DNA of 64,000 nucleotides from Mycobacterium spongiae (GTDB taxonomy: Bacteria > Actinomycetota > Actinomycetes > Mycobacteriales > Mycobacteriaceae): contig NZ_CP046600.1 in the NCBI RefSeq assembly GCF_018278905.1, positions 124,001-188,000 on the forward strand, in the 5' to 3' direction. The translations under genes were made by a program, and so were the position numbers. Of the stretch, positions 36,711 through 45,490 are shown piece by piece (position 1 is the stretch's first letter; each line of letters starts with the position of its first letter). A model generated the notes under the pieces. That model worked only from the letters and a program-made list of their open reading frames with translations, searched no databases and was not told the DNA's origin.

Positions 36711-36734
36711 TTAATCAATCGATCATTTGATTAA
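36711..36734. promoter_or_regulatory. candidate operator of the TetR/P450 and 5-alpha-reductase promoters
   Basis: Perfect 8-bp inverted repeat TTAATCAA (36711-36718) and TTGATTAA (36727-36734) with an 8-base spacer, in an AT-rich island of the 204-base divergent intergenic region. Confidence 0.7.
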
Positions 36735-36872
36735 ATCATACCCGGGGGCCGGACCGTGCCGCCATGCCACCGACCAACCTCGCTGACTTCGAGGGGGGAG
36801 ACGGTGTTCTATTGTGGCGAGCCACATTGGTCAGCATGTTCATCCAGGCCAGGCGTTCGTGGAAGGAGCTCG

Positions 36873-37664
36873 ATGAACTGGTACACCGGCAACACCACCT
36901 ACGACACTGTCTTGACGATCGCCCTGGGCATCGCGGCATTGGTGATCATCGGCGGCTTGTTCATGCAGAGTCCGTACGGCCGATTCGGCGCCACGGCCCG
37001 CGGGGTGAACCTGAATCCGAAGCTGGGCTGGTGGCTGATGGAGATCCCGGCAACTGTGGTGTTCGCGATCTTCTACCTGACCGGGCCGCGTCGATTCGAC
37101 GCCGTCCCGCTAGTCCTTGCGGCTATCTGGCTGCTGCACTACGGCAATCGGGGCTGGTTCTTCCCGCTGTCGATCAGACAGGTGCCGGGCAAACGCAGCA
37201 GCTTCAACATCTCGGTGCTTGCCGCCGGCATGGTGATCACCTCGATGCACGGCTACCTCAATGGCGCCTTCTTCAGCCACGACTACAAGCACCAGTACGG
37301 CACCGATTGGCTGACTGACCCACGCTTTCTCGTCGGACTGATCGTCTACCTCGGCGGGTTCATCCTGCTGGTCTCCTCGGAGTCAATCGTGCGCAATCTG
37401 CGCGACAAGAACAACCCGGGCAGCACCGAGTACAAGATCCCGTACGGCGGCGGGTTCCGGTTCGTCACTAGCCCGGCCTACCTGGGGGAGCTGATCGCGT
37501 GGGCCGGGTTCGCTCTGCTGACCTGGTCGCTGGCAGGGGTGGTGATCTTCGCGATCACGGCGGGCAATCTGGTCCCGCGGGCGTTCGCCACTCAAAGGTG
37601 GTATCGCGAGAAGTTCCCGGAATACCCTGCCGAGCGCAAAGCCCTGATCCCCGGAGTCATCTGA
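36873..37664 (+). CDS. 3-oxo-5-alpha-steroid 4-dehydrogenase-like membrane reductase
   Basis: 263 residues with about six membrane segments. SMHGYLNGAFF, GTDWLTDPRFLVGLIVYLGG, STEYKIPYGGGFRFVTSPAY, LGELIAWAGFALLTWS and RWYREKFPEYPAERKALIP follow the order of the steroid 5-alpha-reductase C-terminal domain of human SRD5A1 very closely. The family reduces the 4,5 double bond of 3-oxo-4-ene steroids with NADPH. The ATG follows GGAAGGAGCTCG. Divergent from the TetR/CYP125-like operon, it supports a steroid-modifying module. Confidence 0.9.
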   Translation: MNWYTGNTTYDTVLTIALGIAALVIIGGLFMQSPYGRFGATARGVNLNPKLGWWLMEIPATVVFAIFYLTGPRRFDAVPLVLAAIWLLHYGNRGWFFPLSIRQVPGKRSSFNISVLAAGMVITSMHGYLNGAFFSHDYKHQYGTDWLTDPRFLVGLIVYLGGFILLVSSESIVRNLRDKNNPGSTEYKIPYGGGFRFVTSPAYLGELIAWAGFALLTWSLAGVVIFAITAGNLVPRAFATQRWYREKFPEYPAERKALIPGVI

Positions 37665-37697
37665 TCCGACCGCTCTGTCTCAAGACTCGGCACCGAA

Positions 37698-38081
37698 CTA
37701 CCCAACAGACTCAACGCGCCACGGTGGGAAACGGCGATCCTGGCCGGCGTGATAGAGGCAGAGCGCGTTACCTGATGGGTCGCGAAATCGCGCTTCTCGC
37801 CAACGCCAGTTTTCGTCTTGCGGCGCGCTATCGAAGGTAACGCCCGCAGCGCACAGTGCCGTATAGCGAGCGTCGACGTCATCACATTCGAAATAGATTG
37901 TCGGACCGTTTGTCGTGGGTGTCGTCGACAGATGGAGCGATAACGTCGTCGACCCCGACGGCAACTCGAAACGAGCGTACTCACCGCGCGATGAGACGAT
38001 CAGCTTCAGTCCGAGCAGTCGATAGAACGCGACAGCCTCGTCGAAGTCCGTCACATTCAGCGTCACCTGGTTGAGGTCCAC
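37698..38081 (-). CDS. VOC-family (glyoxalase-like) protein
   Basis: 127 residues from a GTG at 38081. VTLNVTDFDEAVAFYRLLGL and FRDPSGNALCLYHAG are the two VOC half-motifs; the segment TIYFECDDVDARYTALCAAG links them. VOC proteins are metal-dependent lyases, dioxygenases or resistance proteins. It lies 12 bases after a second VOC gene, so the two probably form an operon. The substrate is unknown. Confidence 0.87.
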   Translation of the reverse strand: MDLNQVTLNVTDFDEAVAFYRLLGLKLIVSSRGEYARFELPSGSTTLSLHLSTTPTTNGPTIYFECDDVDARYTALCAAGVTFDSAPQDENWRWREARFRDPSGNALCLYHAGQDRRFPPWRVESVG

Positions 38082-38093
38082 TGCATCGCCTGC

Positions 38094-38480
38094 CTAGCCT
38101 GCCGATCCGCTGCCATACGGACGGGTGATGATTTCGAGTAGATGCCCGTTTGGGTCCTCAAAATAGACTCCGCGGCCGCCATCGTTGTGGTTGATCTCCC
38201 CGACCTTGGTTTGGCCAGGGTCTGCCCAGTAGGAGAGTCCTCGACCGCGGATCCGTCCGAAGATCTCGTCGAATTCGGCCTCGGTGATCAAGAACGCGTA
38301 GTGCTGAGCGACGATGTCGTCTGTCTGCATGAAGTCGAGCGAGACCTGGTTGGCTGACTCCACAATCACAAAGGGACCAAATCTCGTCGGTTCGGGTAGC
38401 CCGAGTATCTCGGCAAGAAACCGCGCGGATGCTTCGGGGTCTCGGGCCGCCACGATCGTATGGTTCAGCTGCACAGGCAT
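38094..38480 (-). CDS. VOC-family (glyoxalase/dioxygenase-like) protein
   Basis: 128 residues. PVQLNHTIVAARDPEASARF and GVYFEDPNGHLLEIITRPYG hold the His/Glu positions of a VOC metal site (His7 and Glu near the C-terminus). The ATG 38480 follows AAGGAGGATCGGAT. It is upstream of the second VOC gene. Confidence 0.9.
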   Translation of the reverse strand: MPVQLNHTIVAARDPEASARFLAEILGLPEPTRFGPFVIVESANQVSLDFMQTDDIVAQHYAFLITEAEFDEIFGRIRGRGLSYWADPGQTKVGEINHNDGGRGVYFEDPNGHLLEIITRPYGSGSAG

Positions 38481-38530
38481 ATCCGATCCTCCTTGGTTCT
38501 CGAATTGATTATCGGGCTCGTGTGGGTCAA

Positions 38531-39151
38531 TCACATATGCGTCTGGCGATGTCCGGGTCTCGGGTCGACGGGGGCAGCCAGCGTGGCTCGCCACTGCCGC
38601 TCGATTTCTGCCAGCATGCGCGGGTAGACGATGAGGTGGCGAAAAGGCTTGATTGCGGCCAGGTACCCGCGACCGAGCAGCCCATGTGGTTTGACCAGAA
38701 CTGCCAACTGGCCGCGATAGACGCCGGTCTCGTGGGGAACCCAGCCGAGGTGGAGGACCGCGTGGACGGTGCGGTTGACCGTTTCGGCGGCCCACTCGTT
38801 GTTCGTGAGATACAGCGCAACGAACGGTGCCGTGGGCGTGGGGCCGGAGGGTTTGTCGAGCAGGTCTGCCGGCACTCGGTCGCGCAGTGGGAGCACGTTG
38901 GTGCCGCTAGTGCCGCCGGTGTCGTCCCAGCCAAGGAGCTCGCCCAGCTTGAGGCGGATCGCGAACAACACACGCACCACCTGCGAGGAACTCTTGGTCG
39001 CATCGAAAGCTGTCCACAGCCGCACCAGCTGCGGGAAGTCTTGTGGTCCAGCGGGGGTCGGGATTGCCCACACGTCCAGGAGCGTGAAGTCCGGTGCGAT
39101 GTCATGGATGCGCCAGGGCCGCGACGTGTGTGCCGTATCGGGCAGCCGCAT
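38531..39151 (-). CDS. DUF2867 protein
   Basis: 206 residues. RLPDTAHTSRPWRIHDIAPDF, KLGELLGWDD, YLTNNEWAAETVNRTVHAVL, HLGWVP and LLGRGYLAAIKPFRHLIVYP are DUF2867 motifs. In many bacteria this domain is the C-terminal half of an NAD-binding protein; here an NAD-binding protein lies three bases upstream, so the pair is a split form. The ATG follows AAGGAGGTTGACGA. The function is unknown. Confidence 0.88.
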   Translation of the reverse strand: MRLPDTAHTSRPWRIHDIAPDFTLLDVWAIPTPAGPQDFPQLVRLWTAFDATKSSSQVVRVLFAIRLKLGELLGWDDTGGTSGTNVLPLRDRVPADLLDKPSGPTPTAPFVALYLTNNEWAAETVNRTVHAVLHLGWVPHETGVYRGQLAVLVKPHGLLGRGYLAAIKPFRHLIVYPRMLAEIERQWRATLAAPVDPRPGHRQTHM

Positions 39152-39154
39152 TCG

Positions 39155-40054
39155 TCAACCTCCTTGTAGAGCAGTGCCGGCCAGGGCGTGGTAGTGGTCG
39201 GCGAGATGGCAGTTGCCGTGGCGGGGCGCGACCATGTCGCGGCCGAGCACCGTCAACAAGAATTCGACCGGACCGTAGATCGTCTGCGGCGTGGTCCGGC
39301 GGAGCACCCACGGTGCCGCCCGCCGGATGATGTCCGGCAGGTGCGTCACAACGGGCTGGGAATCGAGCGCGGCGAACGCCAGCGCGGCGATCTCGTTGTA
39401 GGTCAGCACGTCCGGGCCACCGACTGCAATGACGTCGCCGGGGCGGTTGAGTGCGTCAACGCACACCTCGGCGAGGTCCGAGCCGTGGATCGGGTTGATC
39501 CGCGCCTGCCCGTCGCCGAACAGCCAGACCCGCCCGCGGCGCGCCATCGTCAGGAACGCGGTCATGTCGGAATAGAACCCGGTCGGCCGGACTACACAGC
39601 CGGAGATCGGCGAGCGCGCGAGGTCATCAACGAACTGCTCCTTGGCGTCGCAGCCGCGTAGGAACCGCAGTCGGTCGCCGTCGAGCACGCTGACGTAGAC
39701 GAACGACCGCAGACCGGCGTTGCGGGCGGCGTCGAGCAGGTTGCGGTTGGCGCGGTAGTCGACGTCCCGGTAGGCCAGCCCGTCACGCTGCCGGGTGATG
39801 CCGACCGACGAGATCACCGCGTCGGCTCCCTCGCACACACCAGCGAGCGTGGCGGGGTCGGTGACCTGCGCCTGGACGACTTCGTTCGCCGGGATGGCGC
39901 GCTGCCTCGCCACGGCAGGGTCGCGGCATATCAGCCGGCACCAGTGCCCTCGTCGTGCGAGCTCGTGGGCGATGTGGGACCCGAGGTAGCCGGTGCCGCC
40001 GGCGAGCACCACTCGCCGCGGGCTCGTGCGGTTGCCGTGCTGTGCCGCTGTCAT
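39155..40054 (-). CDS. NAD(P)H-binding protein (NmrA / atypical SDR)
   Basis: 299 residues. VVLAGGTGYLGSHIAHELAR is the dinucleotide-binding motif and CRLICRDPAVA suggests NADP. SFVYVSVLDGDRLRF, GCVVRPTGFYSDMTAF and NPIHGSDLAEVCVDAL are typical of NDUFA9/NmrA-like proteins. I chose ATG 40054; GTG 40069 is also possible and would overlap the HXXEE stop. Partner of the DUF2867 protein. Confidence 0.9.
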   Translation of the reverse strand: MTAAQHGNRTSPRRVVLAGGTGYLGSHIAHELARRGHWCRLICRDPAVARQRAIPANEVVQAQVTDPATLAGVCEGADAVISSVGITRQRDGLAYRDVDYRANRNLLDAARNAGLRSFVYVSVLDGDRLRFLRGCDAKEQFVDDLARSPISGCVVRPTGFYSDMTAFLTMARRGRVWLFGDGQARINPIHGSDLAEVCVDALNRPGDVIAVGGPDVLTYNEIAALAFAALDSQPVVTHLPDIIRRAAPWVLRRTTPQTIYGPVEFLLTVLGRDMVAPRHGNCHLADHYHALAGTALQGG

Positions 40055-40065
40055 GGGACTCGTCC

Positions 40066-40689
40066 TCACCCGCGGGCGCTGGCAGCAACCCGCCGGACCT
40101 GCGCGAAGAACACCGCTGTCACGACGAACCCGGCCACGACCGCGGCGGCGAGCTCAACGAGGCTCGCCGCGCCGGTGTACCAGTAGAACCCGAAGACGTA
40201 GGTCACCCCGGGTAGGTAGACCAGCGCGCTGGTGATCATCCCGGGTGAGTAGCGGCCGTGAACGATCGCGTCGAGCAGGTGGAAGAACGCGTTGATCCCG
40301 AACACCGCCGCGATCGTCAGCATCAGTACGAGCACCCGATCACCGACGAGCAGGATGACGCCGATATTGACCAGTGCCGCGACCGCGTCGGTCCAGAGCG
40401 CCATCCGCGCGGTCAGCGGGCACGTCGGGTCGGCGCTATTCATCGGCCCAGTGTTGAACCAGTGAAGAAACCCGCCCGGCCACACGTATTCCTCGATCGT
40501 ATGGAGTCCGGCCATGGGTATCAGCAACAGGTACACCCAGTGGCCGTCGGAGAACCGAGCCGGCTCGACCGCAAACAGGATGAGGACGACCGCACCGATC
40601 GTCGCGCCCAGCCCGTTGACGAGTTTGGCCCGTTTCAGGTGAGCCTGGTGAGCGGCCCACGGTTCGTATGTTGTGGAGACTGCAGTCAT
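40066..40689 (-). CDS. HXXEE-domain membrane protein
   Basis: 207 residues with five to six membrane segments. The diagnostic H-x-x-E-E motif is HTIEEY in MAGLHTIEEYVWPGG, followed by FGINAFFHLLDAIVHGRYSPG. The family is integral membrane with unknown role. AAAGGAGGTCACACC precedes the ATG, which overlaps the TetR stop by four bases (ATGA). Confidence 0.87.
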   Translation of the reverse strand: MTAVSTTYEPWAAHQAHLKRAKLVNGLGATIGAVVLILFAVEPARFSDGHWVYLLLIPMAGLHTIEEYVWPGGFLHWFNTGPMNSADPTCPLTARMALWTDAVAALVNIGVILLVGDRVLVLMLTIAAVFGINAFFHLLDAIVHGRYSPGMITSALVYLPGVTYVFGFYWYTGAASLVELAAAVVAGFVVTAVFFAQVRRVAASARG

Positions 40690-41357
40690 GGTGTGACCTC
40701 CTTTGCGTCGGGCTGCACTGTGTGTGGAGGTATGGGCGCGGCCAGCGCCCGTTGCCACATGGGCTCGACCAGATCGTGCATCTGTCTGGTCATTGCGACG
40801 ACATCGCCGCCGCCGGCGGCCCAGACCCGTCCCACCGCGCCGATCCCGTGGACCAGCGCGCCCGCGCCGACCGCCGCAGCCAGGTCGGTGCGCGGGTCGG
40901 CGTCGCGCTCGGCAGCCAGGAGCCGGGTGATGGCATCGGTCCACTCGGCGGTGGCGAGCCCGGCGCGCGACCGCAGCGCCGAACTCTCCTTCGATACTCG
41001 CCGGCCGGCCTGCACGTGGACCGGGTCCTGGGCCAGGTGCTCGGCGACGGCGATGCCGGCCCGGCGCACAGCGTCGAAGAGCGACTCGTCGCATCGGCGC
41101 GTCGCGACGGTCGAGGAGAAGACTTCCAGCCACCGCCGTGGGCCTTCGAACAGCACGTCTTCCTTGAGTGGGAAGTACCGATATACCGTGCGCCGCGACA
41201 CGCCGGCCGCATCGGCGATCTCATCCATCGTGGTTGCTTCGTAGCCGTTGGCCACAAACAGATCGATCGCGGTTCGGTAGATCTCGTCGCGGGTCTGTAT
41301 CCGCAGCCGGTCACGCAGACTTGCAGACTGTTGGCTGCGGTCGGGCGCCGTGGTCAC
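40686..41357 (-). CDS. TetR-family regulator
   Basis: 223 residues from a GTG at 41357 that overlaps the flavoprotein stop. HTH: RDEIYRTAIDLFVANGYEAT followed by TMDEIADAAGVSRRTVYRYF and PLKEDVLFEG. It lies inside the flavoprotein-HXXEE-NAD-binding-DUF2867 operon. The palindrome TGACACAATGTGTCA just upstream of the operon is the likely binding site. Confidence 0.92.
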   Translation of the reverse strand: MTTAPDRSQQSASLRDRLRIQTRDEIYRTAIDLFVANGYEATTMDEIADAAGVSRRTVYRYFPLKEDVLFEGPRRWLEVFSSTVATRRCDESLFDAVRRAGIAVAEHLAQDPVHVQAGRRVSKESSALRSRAGLATAEWTDAITRLLAAERDADPRTDLAAAVGAGALVHGIGAVGRVWAAGGGDVVAMTRQMHDLVEPMWQRALAAPIPPHTVQPDAKEVTP

Positions 41358-42682
41358 GAGGCCACCATCCTTGAGCGGCCCCGTTCGACACGATCCGGCC
41401 GGTCGTCGGCACGCGCCACGAGCCAGCCGCGCAGCGGCCTCGTTCCCAGGACAATGCCCTGCAGCCACGCCGTGAATGCATCGGAGCGCTCAGGTCTGCC
41501 GTCGGCGAGCAACGTGGCGGCGCTAGTGGTGTTGGGGTAGATGAAGTGTCTGTTGATCCACCGCTTGACCCGTTTGCCGTCCGCACCCGCCGCGATGATG
41601 TGGTTGCGGTCCCAGCCGCGGGTCACCAGCGCACCCCACTCGCCGAGATCAAGACACGTGATGTAGCCGGGCTGGCGGTATGGCCGCGGCTGCTGACCGC
41701 AGAGCAGCGCGGCAGCGTTGTGGCCGGCGATCTTGCCCTGGGGTATGGCGTGTTGACACGACATCACGGCGGCCCGTCCCGGTGACGTGGCCGCAGCGGC
41801 AACGTCACCCGCTGCGAACAGCTGCTCGACGCCGGCTACGGATAGACATTCGTCGACAGGCAGGCGCCCGTGCGCATCTGGCTGGATGCCTACCTCGTCA
41901 CCGACCTGGTGCGTGAGTGCACTGGCGCGCTGACCACCGGCCCACACCACGGTCTGCGCTGCCACAGTCGACCCGTCCGACAGGGTGGCCAAGTGCCGAT
42001 CGACCCGGCTGACTGAGGTGCCGGGGCGGGCTTCGACACCGTCGCACCGGAGCGCGTCGGCGATTGCTGCCCGCGCCCGCGGGCCGAAGCCCGGCGCCAC
42101 CGTCGATTCGCGCTCGACGAGCACCACGCGCACGTCGTCGGCCCATCCGACCGTGCGGCGGCGAGCCCGCAATCGGGCAGCCAGCTCAGTGGCCACCTCC
42201 AGGCCGGTAAAACCGCCACCGACCACGACCGCTGTCCACTGTCCCGGCCCCTTGCCCTCCCCCTCCGCGGTGAGGGTGTCGAGATGGCGCCGCAGCCGCG
42301 CGGCCTCGTCAAAGGAGTCGACCCCAAACGGTCGGGTATCCCATGGCGGTTCGATCGCGCTGCTGCCAGGCGCGAGCACTGCGGCGTCATAGCGCATCAC
42401 TCGTTGGTCTCCGTCCACGATCAGCCGGAGCGTCCGTTGTGCGGTGTCCAGGTCGGTCACCGTACCGACCACGAGGCGCACCCCCACCGGCGTCAGGACA
42501 CCATCGAGGGGCACTCGTGCCGTGTCGATGTCTTCCTCGTACAACCGTGGCCGAACTGTCAGGTGCCGATCGCGGGTAACCAGCTCAATCGCCACGCTGC
42601 GGTGGCCGGCGGTCTGGCGCGCGGCGCTCAACGCCGCATACACCCCGGCAAAGCCGCCACCGATGATCACGAGCCTGCGCAT
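41354..42682 (-). CDS. FAD-dependent pyridine nucleotide-disulfide-type oxidoreductase, NDH-2-like
   Basis: 442 residues. FAD motif LVIIGGGFAGVYAALSAAR, NAD motif TAVVVGGGFTGLEVATELAA, and the C-terminal FAD contact VEQLFAAGDVAAA. The layout is that of type II NADH dehydrogenases, without an obvious membrane-anchor tail. The start ATG 42682 follows GGAGGCGGCGG; upstream ATGs at 42706 and 42724 lie in or beside the operator palindrome. First gene of a coupled five-gene operon. Confidence 0.9.
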   Translation of the reverse strand: MRRLVIIGGGFAGVYAALSAARQTAGHRSVAIELVTRDRHLTVRPRLYEEDIDTARVPLDGVLTPVGVRLVVGTVTDLDTAQRTLRLIVDGDQRVMRYDAAVLAPGSSAIEPPWDTRPFGVDSFDEAARLRRHLDTLTAEGEGKGPGQWTAVVVGGGFTGLEVATELAARLRARRRTVGWADDVRVVLVERESTVAPGFGPRARAAIADALRCDGVEARPGTSVSRVDRHLATLSDGSTVAAQTVVWAGGQRASALTHQVGDEVGIQPDAHGRLPVDECLSVAGVEQLFAAGDVAAAATSPGRAAVMSCQHAIPQGKIAGHNAAALLCGQQPRPYRQPGYITCLDLGEWGALVTRGWDRNHIIAAGADGKRVKRWINRHFIYPNTTSAATLLADGRPERSDAFTAWLQGIVLGTRPLRGWLVARADDRPDRVERGRSRMVAS

Positions 42683-42708
42683 CCGCCGCCTCCGTATCGC
42701 TTGCATGT

Positions 42709-42723
42709 TGACACAATGTGTCA
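42709..42723. promoter_or_regulatory. palindromic operator of the flavoprotein/TetR operon
   Basis: TGACACAATGTGTCA, perfect 7-bp arms around one central base, 27 bases upstream of the first gene of the operon that encodes a TetR regulator. Confidence 0.75.
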
Positions 42724-42870
42724 TTAAGGCATAGCGTAACTAATCGGATCGAAGTGTCAAGTTTTGGAGGTGAGGTGGATCTCCACATAGCGGTCGACAC
42801 CCGAGCACGGTGCCGCACGTGGGCGCCCACCCGTGGGGGTCATTCTCAACATGGCTGAAAGGGCGATCGT

Positions 42871-44598
42871 GTGACTGACACAGTCCCAGCACCGCAAAGC
42901 CTGACGGCGCGCCGCCCGTTCCCCGCCCGGATGGGTCCCAGGGGCAACCTCGTCTACAAGCTGGTGACCACCACCGATCACAAGCTGATCGGCATCATGT
43001 ATATGGCCGCCTGCTTCGGCTTCTTCTTCACCGGCGGGATCATGGCCCTGCTCATGCGCGCCGAACTGGCCGCGCCAGGCTTGCAATTCCTGTCGAACGA
43101 ACAGTACAACCAGCTGTTCACCGTGCACGGCACCTTGATGTTGCTGCTGTATGCCACACCGATCGTCTTTGGGTTCGCCAACGTCGTGCTGCCCTTGCAG
43201 ATCGGCGCCCCGGACGTGGCGTTCCCGCGGCTCAACGCGCTGTCGTTCTGGCTGTTCCTATTCGGGGGATTGATTGTCCTCGGGGGGCTCATCACTCCGG
43301 GTGGAGCTGCCGATTTCGGCTGGACGGCCTACAGTCCGCTGGCCGACGCCATTCATAGCCCGGGCGCAGGCGCTGATCTATGGATAGTCGGGCTGGCCGT
43401 CAGCGGCCTGGGCACCATCCTCGGTGCCGTCAACATGATCACCACCATCATCTGCATGCGTGCGCCCGGCATGACGATGTTCCGAATGCCGATCTTCTGC
43501 TGGAATATCTTGGTCACCAGCATCCTGGTCCTACTGGCGTTTCCACTGCTCACCGCCGCCCTGCTCGGACTGGCCGCCGACCGCCACCTCGGCGCGCACG
43601 TCTACGACCCGGCCACCGGCGGCGTATTGCTCTGGCAGCATCTGTTCTGGTTCTTCGGGCATCCCGAGGTGTACATCATCGCGTTGCCGTTCTTCGGGAT
43701 CATCAGCGAGGTGATCCCGGTATTCTCCCGCAAGCCGTTGTTCGGCTACTCCACCCTGGTGTACGCGACGATCGCCATCGGCGCGTTGTCGGTGGCGGTG
43801 TGGGCGCACCACATGTACGCCACCGGAGCGGTGCTGCTGCCGTTCTTCGCGTTCATGACCTACCTGATCGCGGTGCCAACCGGCATCAAGTTCTTCAACT
43901 GGATCGGCACGATGTGGAAGGGCCAGCTGACATTCGAGACGCCGATGCTGTTCTCGGTGGGTTTCGTGGTGACCTTCCTGCTCGGCGGTCTGACAGGGGT
44001 GATGCTGGCCAGCCCGCCGATCAACTTCCACGTCACCGACAGCTATTTCGTGGTCGCGCACTTCCACTACACCATGTTCGGCACGATAGTGTTCGCCACA
44101 TTCGCGGGCGTCTACTTCTGGTTCCCGAAGATGATCGGCCGCCTGCTCGACGATCGGCTGGGGCGGCTGCACTTCTGGCTAACCCTGATCGGGTTCCACA
44201 CCACGTTCTTGGTGCAGCACTGGCTCGGCAACCAAGGCATGCCGCGCCGCTACGCCGACTACCTGCCCACCGACGGATTCCAAGCGCTCAACCTCGCGTC
44301 GACGACCGGCGCGTTCATCCTGGGGGTGTCGATGATCCCATTCGTCTGGAACGTCTTTCGCAGCTGGCGCTACGGCGAGCCGGTCACTGTCGATGACCCG
44401 TGGGGTTTCGGAAACTCGCTGGAGTGGGCAACCACTTGTCCGCCGCCGCGACACAACTTCACCGAATTGCCGCGGATCCGGTCCGAGCGTCCCGCATTCG
44501 AGCTGCACTACCCGCACATGATCGATCGGATGCGCAGAGAATTGCACGTCGGTCACCGTGCACGGTCGGACCCGAATCCGCTGACACGAGTTCGGTGA
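42871..44598 (+). CDS. ctaD: cytochrome c oxidase subunit I (aa3 type)
   Basis: 575 residues from a GTG at 42871, with 12 membrane helices. Heme and copper ligands are present: His86 (TVHGTLM), His264 and Tyr268 (WFFGHPEVY), His313/His314 ([10 protein letters not shown]), His397 and His399 (AHFHYTMFG). The wording is very close to mycobacterial CtaD, including the C-terminal [20 protein letters not shown]. No other oxidase subunit gene is near, as is usual for mycobacterial ctaD. Whether this is the main copy or an extra paralogue cannot be told here. Confidence 0.95.
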   Translation: MTDTVPAPQSLTARRPFPARMGPRGNLVYKLVTTTDHKLIGIMYMAACFGFFFTGGIMALLMRAELAAPGLQFLSNEQYNQLFTVHGTLMLLLYATPIVFGFANVVLPLQIGAPDVAFPRLNALSFWLFLFGGLIVLGGLITPGGAADFGWTAYSPLADAIHSPGAGADLWIVGLAVSGLGTILGAVNMITTIICMRAPGMTMFRMPIFCWNILVTSILVLLAFPLLTAALLGLAADRHLGAHVYDPATGGVLLWQHLFWFFGHPEVYIIALPFFGIISEVIPVFSRKPLFGYSTLVYATIAIGALSVAVWAHHMYATGAVLLPFFAFMTYLIAVPTGIKFFNWIGTMWKGQLTFETPMLFSVGFVVTFLLGGLTGVMLASPPINFHVTDSYFVVAHFHYTMFGTIVFATFAGVYFWFPKMIGRLLDDRLGRLHFWLTLIGFHTTFLVQHWLGNQGMPRRYADYLPTDGFQALNLASTTGAFILGVSMIPFVWNVFRSWRYGEPVTVDDPWGFGNSLEWATTCPPPRHNFTELPRIRSERPAFELHYPHMIDRMRRELHVGHRARSDPNPLTRVR

Positions 44599-44725
44599 CG
44601 CCCCGAGCCAAGCCGAATGTACTTAGGCCCTGACACGCGATTGTGGACAGCCATCGCGCCGCGGGGTGAAATGAAAGCAGGCGGGCGAATCCCCCAGCCG
44701 CCCAATCCGGCAGAGGAGTTAGGCC

Positions 44726-45379
44726 ATGCACTCGGTGTCGACAGCAGGAGCCACGACTACAGCACCACCGCCCCCACAGCCCGCTATGGCGACATCGCGG
44801 CAGCGCCGCTGCTGGGGACGGGTCGCGCGTCGGGTCCCGCTGGTGGGCGTCGCGGCCGCCGTGACGGCGGCAATCGCCCTGACCGGGACTGTGAGCCGAC
44901 TGGCGGTGACGCTGACTGTCGGCGACGCGGTCGAACTCGCGCCGGGCGTCTCGGTAACTCCCGCGCCGGGCTGGACAGTCGGAGAGCAGGGTCCCGGCTG
45001 GGTGACGCTCCATAACGGCTTCGCCACTGCGGAAATGGAAATCAAGGTCAAGCCCGCCAACGGGACGGACCCCGTCGCCGTGCTGCAAGACGACATCAGC
45101 CAGCTGAGCAACGTCTCGACGACCGGTCTGACCAACGTTAGAGACTTGGGCGCGCCCGAGACGGAACAGCTGCAGAGCCGAAACTTTCACACCGAAGCCA
45201 CGATCGATTACAGCGCGGATGGGACATCACGGATGGGCCCGACGCCGGTCATTGGCTCGTTTACCGAGCTGCTGAACACCGCGAACCGTCAATCGGCTTT
45301 TATCGTCTTCGCACAAAACGAGGATGCGCCCGGCAATGTCGACGGCGAGGGCACGGCGATGATCGAGTCGATGCTGTAG
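44726..45379 (+). CDS. membrane-anchored hypothetical protein
   Basis: 217 residues. A Pro-rich cytoplasmic start (TTTAPPPPQP) is followed by a basic stretch and one membrane segment (VPLVGVAAAVTAAIALTGTV), then an extracytoplasmic domain starting VELAPGVSVTPAPGWTVGEQG. This layout (short Pro-rich tail, one TM, lipoprotein-like outer domain) is shared by several conserved mycobacterial proteins of unknown function. GAGGAGTTAGGCC precedes the ATG. Confidence 0.78.
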   Translation: MHSVSTAGATTTAPPPPQPAMATSRQRRCWGRVARRVPLVGVAAAVTAAIALTGTVSRLAVTLTVGDAVELAPGVSVTPAPGWTVGEQGPGWVTLHNGFATAEMEIKVKPANGTDPVAVLQDDISQLSNVSTTGLTNVRDLGAPETEQLQSRNFHTEATIDYSADGTSRMGPTPVIGSFTELLNTANRQSAFIVFAQNEDAPGNVDGEGTAMIESML

Positions 45380-45490
45380 CGCTTTGCTGTTTGCGACGCT
45401 CGCGTCAGTTCCAAGGCCCCGCCACCACGTGTGGTCGCACTGAACGGTGAATCAGGTGGCCACCAACCCGTGGCGGTTGGGACTCGTTGG

